Assembly: GCA_038040485.1 (NCBI GenBank)
Contig: JBBPIE010000003.1
Location: 124,001-188,000, forward strand
Source of the DNA: Onstottus_B arcticum
GTDB taxonomy: Bacteria; Acidobacteriota; Blastocatellia; UBA7656
DNA length: 64,000 nucleotides
Direction of reading: 5' to 3'
Part shown: in pieces, positions 9,678 through 18,065 of the stretch
Numbering within the stretch: position 1 is the first letter of the stretch
Layout of the letters: each line of letters starts with the position of its first letter
Position numbers and translations under genes: made by a program
The notes under the pieces: model-generated
Told to the model about the DNA's origin: nothing
Databases searched by the model: none
The model's input: the letters and a program-made list of their open reading frames with translations, nothing else

Positions 9678-10199
9678 ATGAAAGAGTGTCCTGTCTGCCA
9701 CCGTTCGTATCGCGACGATAACAGCTTTTGCACGATCGACGGCACCAAGCTTGTCCAGGCTGAAGGCCAGGCTAGTGACGCCGAATCGGCAAAATCCGTC
9801 GAGCGACAAATACCGCCTCCTGCCAAACCGTTGCCGCTTCGGCTGACGATCATTGACCAGGCTGACGACGGGCATCGATCGAGGCTCATCGAAGGGGTGG
9901 TGCTCGACGTAGGCGAACAGGGAATGCGAATCCAGACCGGCACGATCGAAACCGGCAAGCTGCACATCATTCGCGATCATACGATCGCCTTCAAGAACAG
10001 GCTTGAATTGGAGTTCGATCTCCCGCGCAAGACGGTCACGTGCACGGGCTTCGCTGCGTGGTACAAACCGGAAGCGGACGGGTTAGTCTGGGTGGTTGGA
10101 GTCTACATTCGCGACATGCCGGCCGCGGATCGCAAGGCTTACGACGAATACTTGAACGAGCTAACCAGCGGCAAGGCGAGCGAAGGAGCCCCGGCTTAG
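9678..10199 (+). CDS. Zinc-ribbon / PilZ-like domain protein
   Basis: A 173-residue protein starting at ATG 9678, preceded by GAGGGAG; an in-frame ATG at 9648 is less likely. The N-terminus CPVCHRSYRDDNSFCTIDG is a half zinc-ribbon of the kind common in this phylum. The rest (about residues 45-160) looks like a PilZ beta-barrel: RLIEGVVLDVGEQGMRI followed by strands and a final GVYIRDM. PilZ domains often bind cyclic di-GMP, but the RxxxR arginine pair is not clear here, so binding is not asserted. It is the first gene of a co-directional run of zinc-ribbon proteins that ends with an SPFH protein. Confidence 0.7.
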   Translation: MKECPVCHRSYRDDNSFCTIDGTKLVQAEGQASDAESAKSVERQIPPPAKPLPLRLTIIDQADDGHRSRLIEGVVLDVGEQGMRIQTGTIETGKLHIIRDHTIAFKNRLELEFDLPRKTVTCTGFAAWYKPEADGLVWVVGVYIRDMPAADRKAYDEYLNELTSGKASEGAPA

Positions 10200-10315
10200 C
10201 CAGAGATTGGGCTATCGCCGAACCGGGCGGTCAAACAAATCGTTAGGCCATCTGTCAGTCCGACCCAAAGCATTTCGTCAGAGGCCGGGAACTAGCCAGT
10301 CTGTCAGGAGGAAGC

Positions 10316-10861
10316 ATGAGCAGTAATGCTGGGGAGCAGCGCAACTGGATCGAGCGGCTCACGGAAAAAATTCCGGGGTATACGGGCTATGTGGACCGCG
10401 AACGGCGGCGCGACATCGACAAGCTGCACCGCGAGCGCGTAGCCGACCGGGTGCGCGCGCTCAAAGCGCCGTTGACAGACTTGATCCGCGAGCTGACTTC
10501 CAGCGGGCGGCTTATGGAAGTCGGTCCAATCGACTCGGCTATCAAGAAACTCGACCGCCTGGAGAATCGCGTGAGGTTCGCCAGCTACGGTTACTCGGGA
10601 TTCTTCGACGTGGTGAAAATCGAACAGGCCCAGTTGGATTCGATATACAGGTTTGATCTTGGGCTGATTGAGCAGGTCGACAAGCTCGCGGGTAAGGCTG
10701 GCGAGTTGAAGGCCAGCGCGGCGACGGCCGAAGGTCTTAAGGCGGCGTGCGCGGAACTCGCCGCGATGGCTGACGAAGCGGATCGGGTCTTTGAGCAGCG
10801 CTACTCGGCGATAAACAATTTCACCGAGGACCAGCCGCCCGGCCGGCCGTTATTTAGTTAG
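10316..10861 (+). CDS. Hypothetical helical protein beside the SPFH cluster
   Basis: I do not recognise this 181-residue protein. It has a strong ribosome site (GGAGGAAGC) before ATG 10316. The sequence is mostly helical and charged, with no signal peptide or membrane span: a basic N-terminal half (YVDRERRRDIDKLHRERVADR), a central FASYGYSGFFDVVKI segment, and an Ala/Glu-rich C-terminal helix pair. It sits between the PilZ-like gene and the DUF4097 and SPFH genes, all on the same strand, so it may be a soluble partner of that membrane module. It is separated from the next gene by a heptamer inverted-repeat array. Confidence 0.7.
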   Translation: MSSNAGEQRNWIERLTEKIPGYTGYVDRERRRDIDKLHRERVADRVRALKAPLTDLIRELTSSGRLMEVGPIDSAIKKLDRLENRVRFASYGYSGFFDVVKIEQAQLDSIYRFDLGLIEQVDKLAGKAGELKASAATAEGLKAACAELAAMADEADRVFEQRYSAINNFTEDQPPGRPLFS

Positions 10862-10863
10862 AG

Positions 10864-10976
10864 GTTTCTAGTTTCTGGTTTCTGGTTTCTGGTTTCTGGT
10901 TTTGGTTTGTGGTTCCCGTGACGGAAGCAGAAACCGAAAACCAGAAACCAGAAACCAGAAACCACAAACCAGAAAC
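10864..10976. repeat. Heptamer inverted-repeat array 1 (word GTTTCTG / CAGAAAC)
   Basis: Left arm 10864-10911 is built of GTTTCTA, four GTTTCTG, a six-base GTTTTG and GTTTGTG. Right arm 10928-10976 is seven heptamers in strict register: CAGAAAC, CGAAAAC, three CAGAAAC, CACAAAC, CAGAAAC. The arms are near-perfect reverse complements around a 16-bp centre, so the RNA or single strand could fold into a long hairpin. The array begins two bases after the stop of the gene at 10316-10861 and ends 15 bp before the next start codon. Confidence 0.9.
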
Positions 10977-10991
10977 CGCTCTTGAGGATCG

Positions 10992-12125
10992 ATGGCACAA
11001 CCTTGTGGAAACTGCGGGGCTGAACTCTTCGCTGGTCAGCGATTTTGTCGAGCGTGCGGCGCTACGATAGATGGACTCTCCGAGGAACAGACTCCGACTC
11101 GAATGATGTCACCTCCGCCTGCCGATTGGGGAGCGCGGAGCGCCAATACAGCTCCGACTCCCAGCCACGAGACCAGCCCGGTCTATGCGCCGGCTCAGTA
11201 CTATCAACCGTCTGTCCCGCCGCTTGCGCATTCGATGCCGCCATATCAGCCGCCGCGCTCGCGTTCGCCTCTCGGTTGGATCCTTGCGTTGATCGGAGTG
11301 GGATTATTCGTCGCGTTGATCCTTGCGGTGGTATTCGTAACGAGATACGCCAATAACCGCACGCCGCGCTTCGATCGAGGGTCGTCGCGCGCAGAGGCTC
11401 TTAGCGGCGAGACCTTGCTCAACGAGACAAGCGCAGAACAAGTAACTACGGCGGGCAACGAGACTACGTTTATCAAGACCTTCGAACTCGGCGAAGACGC
11501 AACATTCGGGATTAAGAACATCAACGGCAGTGTTACGGTCGAAACGTGGGACAAGCCGGAAGTCCAGGTGATCGTGATTAAGCGTGGATCAGAGTCCGAT
11601 AGAAAGGCTGCCCAGATTTACTTCAAGCAAGAAGAAGACGGGCTCTGGTTGCGCACCGCGTACCAGAGAGGCAGCAACAACAAGAGCGATGTCGTATATC
11701 AGATCAAGCTGCCGCGTAAGATGGAAAGCGTCGACTTGAACACCGTCAACGGCGGCATCAAGGTGTCTGACATCAGCGCGGAGATCACCGCGCAAACGGT
11801 CAACGGCCTCGTCGACCTTTCAAACGTCTCTGGCGTGAAGAAGGCCCAATCGGTTAACGGCAATATCAAAGCTGTCTTGAAAGAGGCTGGCTCCGAGCCG
11901 ATGGAATTCAAGAACGTGAACGGGAACATCGATTTGCAGATCAAGGGCGATCTGGACGCCGAACTCGAAGCCGCCTCGGTCCGCGGCATCATAAACATCG
12001 ACGAGCAGTTCGGGGTAACCGTCCAAAAACAAGTGGTGGGGCAGAAAGCGTCAGGACAGATCGGCGCTGGCGGCGAGCCGCTCAAGATCACAACCGTGAA
12101 CGGAAGTATAAAGCTCTCAAAGTAG
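10992..12125 (+). CDS. Membrane-anchored zinc-ribbon protein with DUF4097 beta-repeat domain
   Basis: A 377-residue protein in three parts. An N-terminal zinc ribbon has CGNCGAEL ... CRACGA (residues 5-27). A Pro-rich linker leads to one membrane span, WILALIGVGLFVALILAVVF (about residues 97-116). The C-terminal half has repeated short strands (VKNINGSVTV, VNGGIKVSDIS, TVNGLVDLSNV, VNGNIKAVL, VNGNIDLQI, TVNGSIKLS) typical of DUF4097, a right-handed beta-helix-like adhesin fold. Topology would put the zinc ribbon in the cytoplasm and the beta domain outside. It lies 26 bp upstream of the SPFH gene, which carries three zinc ribbons of the same kind, so the two proteins may interact. Its function is unknown. 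Confidence 0.8.
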   Translation: MAQPCGNCGAELFAGQRFCRACGATIDGLSEEQTPTRMMSPPPADWGARSANTAPTPSHETSPVYAPAQYYQPSVPPLAHSMPPYQPPRSRSPLGWILALIGVGLFVALILAVVFVTRYANNRTPRFDRGSSRAEALSGETLLNETSAEQVTTAGNETTFIKTFELGEDATFGIKNINGSVTVETWDKPEVQVIVIKRGSESDRKAAQIYFKQEEDGLWLRTAYQRGSNNKSDVVYQIKLPRKMESVDLNTVNGGIKVSDISAEITAQTVNGLVDLSNVSGVKKAQSVNGNIKAVLKEAGSEPMEFKNVNGNIDLQIKGDLDAELEAASVRGIINIDEQFGVTVQKQVVGQKASGQIGAGGEPLKITTVNGSIKLSK

Positions 12126-12151
12126 ACAACAGGGTAATCGCGGGAGAAAAC

Positions 12152-13264
12152 ATGGCAATCGAAGTACTGCAGTTTTTCGACAACAGCGGCACGGAACTGG
12201 TCCATCGGATACCGCAAACCGGTTCAAGCGACATCAAGCTCGGCGCGCAACTGATCGTTCAGGAGAATCAGGCCGCGGTATTTTTCCGAGACGGCAAGGC
12301 GCTCGATACGTTCGGTCCGGGCCGCCATACGCTGACGACGATGAACGTGCCTTTGCTGACCAAACTTCTGTCGATTCCTTTTGGCGGCACGTCACCGTTT
12401 CAGGCAAGCGTGATATTCGTCGCGCGCCACACCTTTCAGGATTTGAAGTGGGGGACGAAAGAACCGATCGCGTTTCGAGACACCGAGCTGCGAATGGTGA
12501 GGCTGCGAGCGTTCGGGAAGTACTCGATGCGCGTCACGGATCCGCAGTTGTTCACCGGATCAATCGTAGGGACGAGAGGGATGGTTTCTACCGATCAAAT
12601 CGGATCGTTCCTGCGCGACATCGTTGTGGCCCGATTGAACGATCTGCTCGGCGAAAACCTCAAGACGATCTTCGATCTTCCCGCTTACTACGACGAGCTC
12701 GCTGCCGGCGTGAAGGCTCGAGTCGCCGAGGACTTCACCAAGCAAGGTCTCGAGCTTGTTGACTTGATCATCTCGGCGATCACTCCGCCGGAAGAAGTAC
12801 AGAAGATGATCGACGAGCGTTCGGGCATGGGTGCGATCGGAGACATGAACGCGTATATGCAGTTCAAAGCCGCGCAGGCACTGCCGGACGCGGCCAAACA
12901 GGAAGGCGGCGCGGCCGGGCAAGGAATGGGGCTCGGGCTTGGCATGGGCTACGGCCAGGTTATGGCTGGAGCTATCAGCGGCCAGGGAGCGGGCCGCGCG
13001 CAGGGCCCGGCGCAGACTGTCCCTTGTTCGAAGTGCGGAACGCAAAACGTACCCGGCACAAAGTTCTGTTCGAATTGCGGCGCCTCGCAACAAGCTCCCG
13101 CGGCCGCCTCTGCGGAATGCCCAGCTTGCCACGCGCAGTTGCAGGCCGGTACAAAGTTTTGCGCAAGCTGTGGGACCTCGCTTGTGCCTCAACCATGTAA
13201 GAACTGTCAGGCGCCGGTCCAGGCCGGGTCAAAGTTCTGCGCGAGTTGCGGCACTCCTGTGTAA
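12152..13264 (+). CDS. SPFH-domain (virion core protein/YdjI-like) with three C-terminal zinc ribbons
   Basis: Residues about 1-230 form an SPFH (stomatin/prohibitin/flotillin-like) domain of the bacterial YdjI type: LGAQLIVQENQAAVFFRDGK, DTFGPGRHTLTTMNVP, then a helical segment ending VDLIISAITPPEEVQKMIDE. A Gly/Ala-rich linker follows. The C-terminus carries three tandem double-CxxC zinc ribbons: CSKCG ... CSNCG, CPACH ... CASCG and CKNCQ ... CASCG. Proteins of this family assemble on membranes and, in Bacillus, work with a PspA homologue in envelope stress. No transmembrane span is visible. It starts 26 bp after the DUF4097 gene and is probably in one operon with it. Confidence 0.9.
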   Translation: MAIEVLQFFDNSGTELVHRIPQTGSSDIKLGAQLIVQENQAAVFFRDGKALDTFGPGRHTLTTMNVPLLTKLLSIPFGGTSPFQASVIFVARHTFQDLKWGTKEPIAFRDTELRMVRLRAFGKYSMRVTDPQLFTGSIVGTRGMVSTDQIGSFLRDIVVARLNDLLGENLKTIFDLPAYYDELAAGVKARVAEDFTKQGLELVDLIISAITPPEEVQKMIDERSGMGAIGDMNAYMQFKAAQALPDAAKQEGGAAGQGMGLGLGMGYGQVMAGAISGQGAGRAQGPAQTVPCSKCGTQNVPGTKFCSNCGASQQAPAAASAECPACHAQLQAGTKFCASCGTSLVPQPCKNCQAPVQAGSKFCASCGTPV

Positions 13265-13297
13265 TAATCTCAGTGGGACTTGGGGAGGCTCAAGCTT

Positions 13298-13957
13298 ATG
13301 AGATTAACAGCAACACTATTCATCTGCCTTTTCTTGTTAACCGCGGGCGTCCTTTGTCTCAACGGCGGTCCAACGGTGCGGGCAGCAGCCATCCAATCGG
13401 ACGACTCTCCCAAGATTCTCAACGCCCAGGTGAAGGGCAAGAAGCTCATCGTGACCGGCCACAACTTCGCTCCGGGAGCCGTGATCCTGGTCGATGGCGA
13501 ACCGCAAAAAACAAAGAACGATCCGGACTTGCCGACGACGATGCTCATCGCGAAGAAGGCCGGCAAGAAAATCCCCGACAATACCGCGGTCAGCATTCAA
13601 ATTCAAAGCGACGGCTCCACGTCGGACAAGTTTGGAGTGTTCAAAGGACGGGTTATAACCTTCGCCGATGTTGGGAAGCCGATCAACTTGAAGACCGGCG
13701 ACAGATTCCTGCTGTTCCTGGTGAAGGGTGGCTACGAGTTCAACCCGACGGTGCTTGATCCGGCTGTGCTCCAGAAGATCGAGGACGTCGAGATCATCGC
13801 GGGATCACAAGGTGTCTTCGAAGCAAAGCGCGAAGGCAGCACCAGGCTTCAAGCCATCGGCGAGCTTCCCTGTCATAAGACAACTCCTGCCTGTCTCGCT
13901 CCGAGTTTGTTTTTTGAGTTCAGCATAGCAGTAACAGAGATTGGCCCCTCCAATTAA
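13298..13957 (+). CDS. Secreted protein with an IPT/TIG-like and a chagasin-like region
   Basis: A 219-residue secreted protein. ATG 13298 has an ideal ribosome site (GGGGAGG) upstream. Residues 1-30 are a signal peptide (ATLFICLFLLTAGVLC, then a probable cut after VRA). Residues 35-110 resemble an IPT/TIG immunoglobulin-like domain: ILNAQVKGKKLIVTGHNFAPGAVILVDGEP. Residues about 115-200 (INLKTGDRFLLFLVKGGYEF ... VFEAKREGSTRL) are weakly like the chagasin/I42 protease-inhibitor fold; this is a suggestion from pattern only. It follows the SPFH gene by 33 bp and is closed by a strong terminator, so it may be the last gene of that operon. Confidence 0.75.
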   Translation: MRLTATLFICLFLLTAGVLCLNGGPTVRAAAIQSDDSPKILNAQVKGKKLIVTGHNFAPGAVILVDGEPQKTKNDPDLPTTMLIAKKAGKKIPDNTAVSIQIQSDGSTSDKFGVFKGRVITFADVGKPINLKTGDRFLLFLVKGGYEFNPTVLDPAVLQKIEDVEIIAGSQGVFEAKREGSTRLQAIGELPCHKTTPACLAPSLFFEFSIAVTEIGPSN

Positions 13958-13980
13958 GTTCTGGCTGAAAGACTCCGAGA

Positions 13981-14020
13981 GGGCCGCGCGATGACGAAAG
14001 TCGCGCGGCCCGATTCTTTT
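13981..14020 (+). terminator. Rho-independent terminator after the SPFH cluster
   Basis: An 11-bp perfect GC stem (GGGCCGCGCGA at 13981-13991 paired with TCGCGCGGCCC at 14001-14011) has a 9-base loop and is followed by GATTCTTTT. It lies 24 bp after the stop of the secreted protein gene. The T-tract is the place where the MITE-like element 14023-14175 has been inserted. Confidence 0.85.
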
Positions 14021-14188
14021 GGTACTGTCCTAAAAGCGTGTTGCTCGATTGGAAAACCGCCAAGACGCCAAGAGCGCCAAGGTCGACCAAGAATCCGTTG
14101 AGAATCTTGGCGCTCTTGGCGTCTTGGCGGTTGGTCGATTCGTCGACAAACCAGCAACACAACTTTAGGACACCACCGATTCTTTTGG
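14010..14188. mobile_element. MITE-like palindromic element with 13-bp flanking direct repeats
   Basis: The direct repeat CCGATTCTTTTGG occurs at 14010-14022 and again at 14176-14188. The insert between them (14023-14175) has imperfect terminal inverted repeats: TGTCCTAAAAGCGTGTTGCT near the left end and the reverse complement of AGCAACACAACTTTAGGACA at the right. Its core is a 27-bp perfect inverted repeat, arms 14055-14081 and 14106-14132, beginning AACCGCCAAGACGCC. No reading frame is inside. The structure is that of a small non-autonomous element with a target duplication, inserted in the T-tract of the terminator at 13981. Confidence 0.75.
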
Positions 14189-14253
14189 CGCGTCCTCATC
14201 TCAGCCGTTAGAATGTTTGTTCACGCACATGACATCAACTCAAGGAGACAGCG

Positions 14254-15696
14254 ATGACAGCTTCACCAAAATCAGAAGTCAGCGTTTACGAGAAACTTTA
14301 TGTGAACGGAGAATGGATCGAGCCGGCCGGCAAGGGAACGCTCGACGTGATCAACTCGACCACGGAAGAAGTGATGGGCCAGGTTCCCGAAGGCACCGCG
14401 GAAGACATCGATCGCGCGGTGACCGCTGCTCGCGCGGCGTTTGATTCGTGGTCGGCGACTCCTGCAGCCGAGCGGGCAGGGTTTCTTCAGAAGATCTCGG
14501 CGGGGCTTGCGGCGCGCCAGAACGAAATCGCCGGGATCATCGCAAGCGAAGTCGGAATGCCGCTGCCGCTGGCGACAGCAGTCCAGGCCGGTATGCCGGC
14601 GATGGTGATGGGTTCTTACGCGAAGCTGCTCGGCGACTACTCGTTCGAGGAGCAGATCGGCAACTCGCTGGTCGTGAAAGAACCGGTCGGCGTCATCGGC
14701 TGCATCACGCCGTGGAATTATCCGCTTCATCAGGTCGTCGCAAAGATCGCGCCTGCGCTGGCAGCCGGTTGCACGGTCGTGCTCAAGCCCAGCGAAGTCG
14801 CACCGCTCACCGCGTTCATTCTCGCGGAAATCATTGACGATGCCGGTTTACCCGCGGGTGTGTTCAATCTCGTCACCGGTCTTGGAGCAGTCGTCGGCGA
14901 AGCGTTGGCCTCACACTCCGGCGTTGACATGATCTCGTTCACCGGTTCGACCAGAGCGGGAAAACGAGTGAGCGAGCTTGCGTCTCAGACGGTGAAACGC
15001 GTGGCTCTGGAGCTTGGTGGGAAATCGGCCAACATCATTCTCGACGACGCGGACTTCGAGAAGGCTGTTCGAGGCGGAGTCAGCAACTGCTATTTCAACT
15101 CGGGGCAGACTTGCTCAGCTCACACTCGAATGCTTGTGCCGCGCGAACGCCATGACGAGGCCGTTCGGATAGCCAAAGACGCAGCCGAGAGCTTCACCGT
15201 CGGCGATCCGCGAGAGGGCAAAGCCAAACTCGGGCCGCTCGTTTCCGAAGTCCAACGCGATCGAGTTCGCGGCTACATCAAGAAGGGAGTAGATGAAGGA
15301 GCGACCCTGGTCACGGGCGGCGCGGAAGCTCCCGAGGGTTTGGATAAGGGTTACTTCGTGCGGCCTACTGTTTTTGCAAACGTGAGCAACGAGATGACTA
15401 TCGCGCGCGAAGAGATCTTCGGGCCGGTCTTGTCGATCATTCCTTACGAGGACGAGGACGACGCGGTGAGAATCGCCAACGACACAGTGTATGGGCTGGC
15501 GGGGGGCGTGTGGTCTTCGGACGTCGAACGAGCCAAGCGCGTAGCTCGGCGGCTGCGCACGGGGCAGGTGGACATCAACGGCGGCAAGTTCAACGCGTTC
15601 GCCCCGTTCGGTGGCTACAAACAATCGGGCAACGGCCGAGAGATGGGCAAGTACGGACTCGAAGAGTTTCTGGAAACGAAGTCGCTTCAGTTGTGA
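14254..15696 (+). CDS. NAD(P)-dependent aldehyde dehydrogenase family protein
   Basis: Oxidises an aldehyde to the acid with NAD(P)+; the substrate cannot be told from sequence. The 480-residue length is normal for the family. Seen: the cofactor-binding segment GCITPWNYPLHQ and VLKPSEVAP, FTGSTRAGKRV, the general base in VALELGGKSANI, and the catalytic cysteine in NSGQTCSAHTRM. Other landmarks are EEIFGPVLSI, and GGYKQSGNGREMGKYGLEEF at the C-terminus. AAGGAGA precedes the ATG. It stands alone between the MITE-like element and the DUF5615/DUF433 remnant. Confidence 0.93.
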   Translation: MTASPKSEVSVYEKLYVNGEWIEPAGKGTLDVINSTTEEVMGQVPEGTAEDIDRAVTAARAAFDSWSATPAAERAGFLQKISAGLAARQNEIAGIIASEVGMPLPLATAVQAGMPAMVMGSYAKLLGDYSFEEQIGNSLVVKEPVGVIGCITPWNYPLHQVVAKIAPALAAGCTVVLKPSEVAPLTAFILAEIIDDAGLPAGVFNLVTGLGAVVGEALASHSGVDMISFTGSTRAGKRVSELASQTVKRVALELGGKSANIILDDADFEKAVRGGVSNCYFNSGQTCSAHTRMLVPRERHDEAVRIAKDAAESFTVGDPREGKAKLGPLVSEVQRDRVRGYIKKGVDEGATLVTGGAEAPEGLDKGYFVRPTVFANVSNEMTIAREEIFGPVLSIIPYEDEDDAVRIANDTVYGLAGGVWSSDVERAKRVARRLRTGQVDINGGKFNAFAPFGGYKQSGNGREMGKYGLEEFLETKSLQL

Positions 15697-15785
15697 GCGT
15701 GATTAGCCGGGCTTCCCAACGACTGACTCAGCTCATTAACGAAATCTGGGATATTCATGGGAGCAATGCGTAGTCGACTCGATTG

Positions 15786-16137
15786 TCACAGTGGCAAGAA
15801 CTGAACCTTGTTCTCCCACTCGCCTTCAAGGCTGCACATCGCGATGAGTTCGATATCGCCGATAGCCTGGGCCAGAGGAATCCGCAGCGGAACCACACAA
15901 ACTCCGCACATTCGAACCCCGTCGCGAATCCGGTCCCCTGCTATGATCCGGCATGGTCCGCCTATCGTGCGTAAGTACGACGCGTTCGTGGCTTGCAGCC
16001 CATTCGAGTAGGTCCGGATCAGGCGCTTCACTCAAGTCCTGCTCGTGTGCGGTGACAATATCGAGGTTCGGGATGCTGCGAAGCAAACCGCGTACGATGT
16101 CTCCGTCGAAGTTCTGGTCCGCAAGGAAGCGCAGCAT
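15786..16137 (-). pseudogene. DUF5615 PIN-like toxin, frameshifted
   Basis: The N-terminal part reads MLRFLADQNFDGDIVRGLL ... VLTHDRRTMPDHSR in one frame. The conserved C-terminal part (DRIRDGVRMCGVCVV, then IPLAQAIGDIELIAMCSLEGEW, then a FLPL end) continues in the next frame and stops at 15786. The break is at a run of four C on the plus strand (15935-15938); removing one base restores HSRDRIRDGV. DUF5615 proteins are PIN-like predicted RNases paired with DUF433 antitoxins, and the DUF433 gene lies 8 bp upstream. Either the toxin has been inactivated or the extra base is a sequencing error. Confidence 0.8.
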
Positions 16138-16145
16138 TGGAGTCT

Positions 16146-16517
16146 TTAGTCACCTGCCGAAGGGTTGACTGGTGGATTTCTCTCGGCCCAGCGCGCAAGC
16201 AGACGGGCCCTCATTTCGGCTTTACCTTGCTGATACTCGGGGTCTGACTCGATGCGCTGTTGAACGGCATCAGCAGCCGCTTCCTGCTGGCGCAAATACT
16301 CCTCGACATCTTTCCGGTGAGCAAGGTAGTAATAGATCGCTCCGTAAATATCCGCGAGCCGGAGCGAAGAAAACTTGTAGCCGATCTCTTCGGCTGTGGC
16401 GCCGAGTCTGAAGTGATGAATCACGGTGTCAATCGGAACTCTCGAGCCCGTGATTCGGATCGTGCCGTCTTCCCACTGGGTCAGGGGCGCGCTAATGGTT
16501 GTTTCCAGCGTGCTCAT
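16146..16517 (-). CDS. DUF433 antitoxin
   Basis: Partner of the DUF5615 toxin directly downstream. It carries the DUF433 helix-turn-helix core: ITGSRVPIDTVIHHFRLGATAEEIGYKFSSL, followed by LADIYGAIYYYLAHRKDVEEYL (about residues 22-75), and a charged C-terminal tail likely to bind the toxin. I choose ATG 16517 (MSTLETTIS) over an in-frame ATG at 16547. A TATAAT box lies 9 bases before it on the minus strand (16527-16532), which would make the transcript nearly leaderless. No classical ribosome site is visible. The antitoxin frame is intact although the toxin frame is broken. Confidence 0.85.
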   Translation of the reverse strand: MSTLETTISAPLTQWEDGTIRITGSRVPIDTVIHHFRLGATAEEIGYKFSSLRLADIYGAIYYYLAHRKDVEEYLRQQEAAADAVQQRIESDPEYQQGKAEMRARLLARWAERNPPVNPSAGD

Positions 16518-16526
16518 GGTCCGGTC

Positions 16527-16532
16527 ATTATA
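16527..16532 (-). promoter_or_regulatory. Probable -10 box of the DUF433/DUF5615 pair
   Basis: A TATAAT on the minus strand is followed by GACCGGACC and then the ATG at 16517. There is no clear -35 at the standard spacing. If used, transcription would begin close to the start codon. It rests on a single short motif. Confidence 0.35.
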
Positions 16533-16645
16533 CACGAGTTGATTCATCGTTCATTGCCGATTTATTGACAAGCTCGTCAGCCGGTCGCTACGATCTCGTT
16601 TTGATTTCTTGCACGAATCGCCGACCGAGGAGCCGCGCGAACTAC

Positions 16646-18040
16646 ATGCTCAGACTCAGGAATACGCTGACCCGCACTCAAGAGGACTTTAAGCCGCTAG
16701 AAGGCAACACTGTTCGGATGTACGCCTGCGGACCGACCGTTTACGACTACGGCCACATCGGAAATTTCAGGACCTTCGTCTCAGTCGATGTGATGCGCCG
16801 GTATTTGAAGTACGCCGGTTATCAGGTGCAGCACATCATGAACATCACCGACGTCGAAGACAAGATCATTCGCGGGATGCTCGCGTCGGGCAAGAGCCTG
16901 GAAGAGTACACAGAGTTCTTCACCCAGGAGTTTTTGAAAGACAGCGACGGGCTCAACATCGAGCGCCCGGAGATCATGCCCTATGCGACAAAGCACCTCC
17001 CTCAAATGATCGAGATCATGAAGCGGCTCGAGGAAGGCGGGCACACGTACAAAAGCGACGGCTCGTTGTACTTCAGCATCTCGTCGTTCCCCGGCTACGG
17101 CAAGCTCTCGGGCCTCAAGCTTGAAGGCAACCTCGCAGGCGCGCGAGTCGATGTTGATGAGTACGAGAAGGCCGACGCTCGCGACTTCGTCCTCTGGAAA
17201 GCCTCGAAGGAGGAAGGCGAGCCGCGCTGGCCTTCTCCGTTTGGCGAAGGCAGGCCCGGCTGGCATCTCGAGTGCTCGGCGATGTCGATGGAGTACCTCG
17301 GCGAATCGTTCGACATCCACTGCGGCGGCGTGGACTTGATCTTCCCGCATCACGAAAACGAGATCGCGCAATCGGAAGGCGCGACCGGCAAGCCCTTCGT
17401 GCGCTTCTGGATGCACACCGAGTTTTTGCTCGTGGAAGGCGAGAAGATGTCGAAGTCCAAGGGGAACTTCTACACGGTTCGCCAGCTCATCGATCAGGGC
17501 CACTCGCCGATGGCGATTCGCTATCTGCTGCTGTCCGTGCCGTATCGAACGCAGTTGAACTTCACGCTCGATGGTTTGCGCGGAGCGGAGGCGGCGCTTG
17601 AAGGACTTCGCAACTTCCGGCGCAGGGTCGCGGACTTCGAGGGCGCGAGCGGCTCGAACCCGCGAGTGCAGGACATGATCGCACGAGCCCGCGAAGGCTT
17701 CGAAGCGGGAATGGACGACGACTTGAATACTTCAAAGGCGCTTGCGGCGGTGTTCGAGCTTCGCCGCGATGTGAACACTGCGATGGACTCCAGCGAGTTC
17801 GGCGCCGGCGAACGCGCATCGGTGCTCGAGTTACTCGCGCGGATCGATTCGGTGCTAGGCGTTTTAGGTGACGAGCAGGTACAGATGCTTGATCCCGAGA
17901 TTGAAACCAGGATCGAGGACCGCAACGCCGCGCGCCGAGCGCGCGACTTCAAGCTTGCGGATCAGCTAAGAGACGAGCTTGCAGAGCGAGGCATAATCCT
18001 CGAGGACACGCCGCAAGGCACCAAGTGGAAACGAAAGTAG
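16646..18040 (+). CDS. cysS: Cysteinyl-tRNA synthetase
   Basis: Charges tRNA-Cys with cysteine in the cytoplasm. The class I signature HIGN is seen in YACGPTVYDYGHIGN (about residues 27-41) and KMSKSKGNF at about 267-275. Zinc-binding residues are in CGPTVY, in HLECSAM, and in the HCGGVDLIFPHHENE block. The C-terminal helical domain ends with the anticodon-binding RDFKLADQLRDELAERG. I take ATG 16646 (MLRLRNTLTR), the family's usual start, rather than the frame's upstream extension. The 464-residue length is typical. Confidence 0.97.
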   Translation: MLRLRNTLTRTQEDFKPLEGNTVRMYACGPTVYDYGHIGNFRTFVSVDVMRRYLKYAGYQVQHIMNITDVEDKIIRGMLASGKSLEEYTEFFTQEFLKDSDGLNIERPEIMPYATKHLPQMIEIMKRLEEGGHTYKSDGSLYFSISSFPGYGKLSGLKLEGNLAGARVDVDEYEKADARDFVLWKASKEEGEPRWPSPFGEGRPGWHLECSAMSMEYLGESFDIHCGGVDLIFPHHENEIAQSEGATGKPFVRFWMHTEFLLVEGEKMSKSKGNFYTVRQLIDQGHSPMAIRYLLLSVPYRTQLNFTLDGLRGAEAALEGLRNFRRRVADFEGASGSNPRVQDMIARAREGFEAGMDDDLNTSKALAAVFELRRDVNTAMDSSEFGAGERASVLELLARIDSVLGVLGDEQVQMLDPEIETRIEDRNAARRARDFKLADQLRDELAERGIILEDTPQGTKWKRK

Positions 18041-18065
18041 ACGGATTTGAATCGGCACTCTGGAG

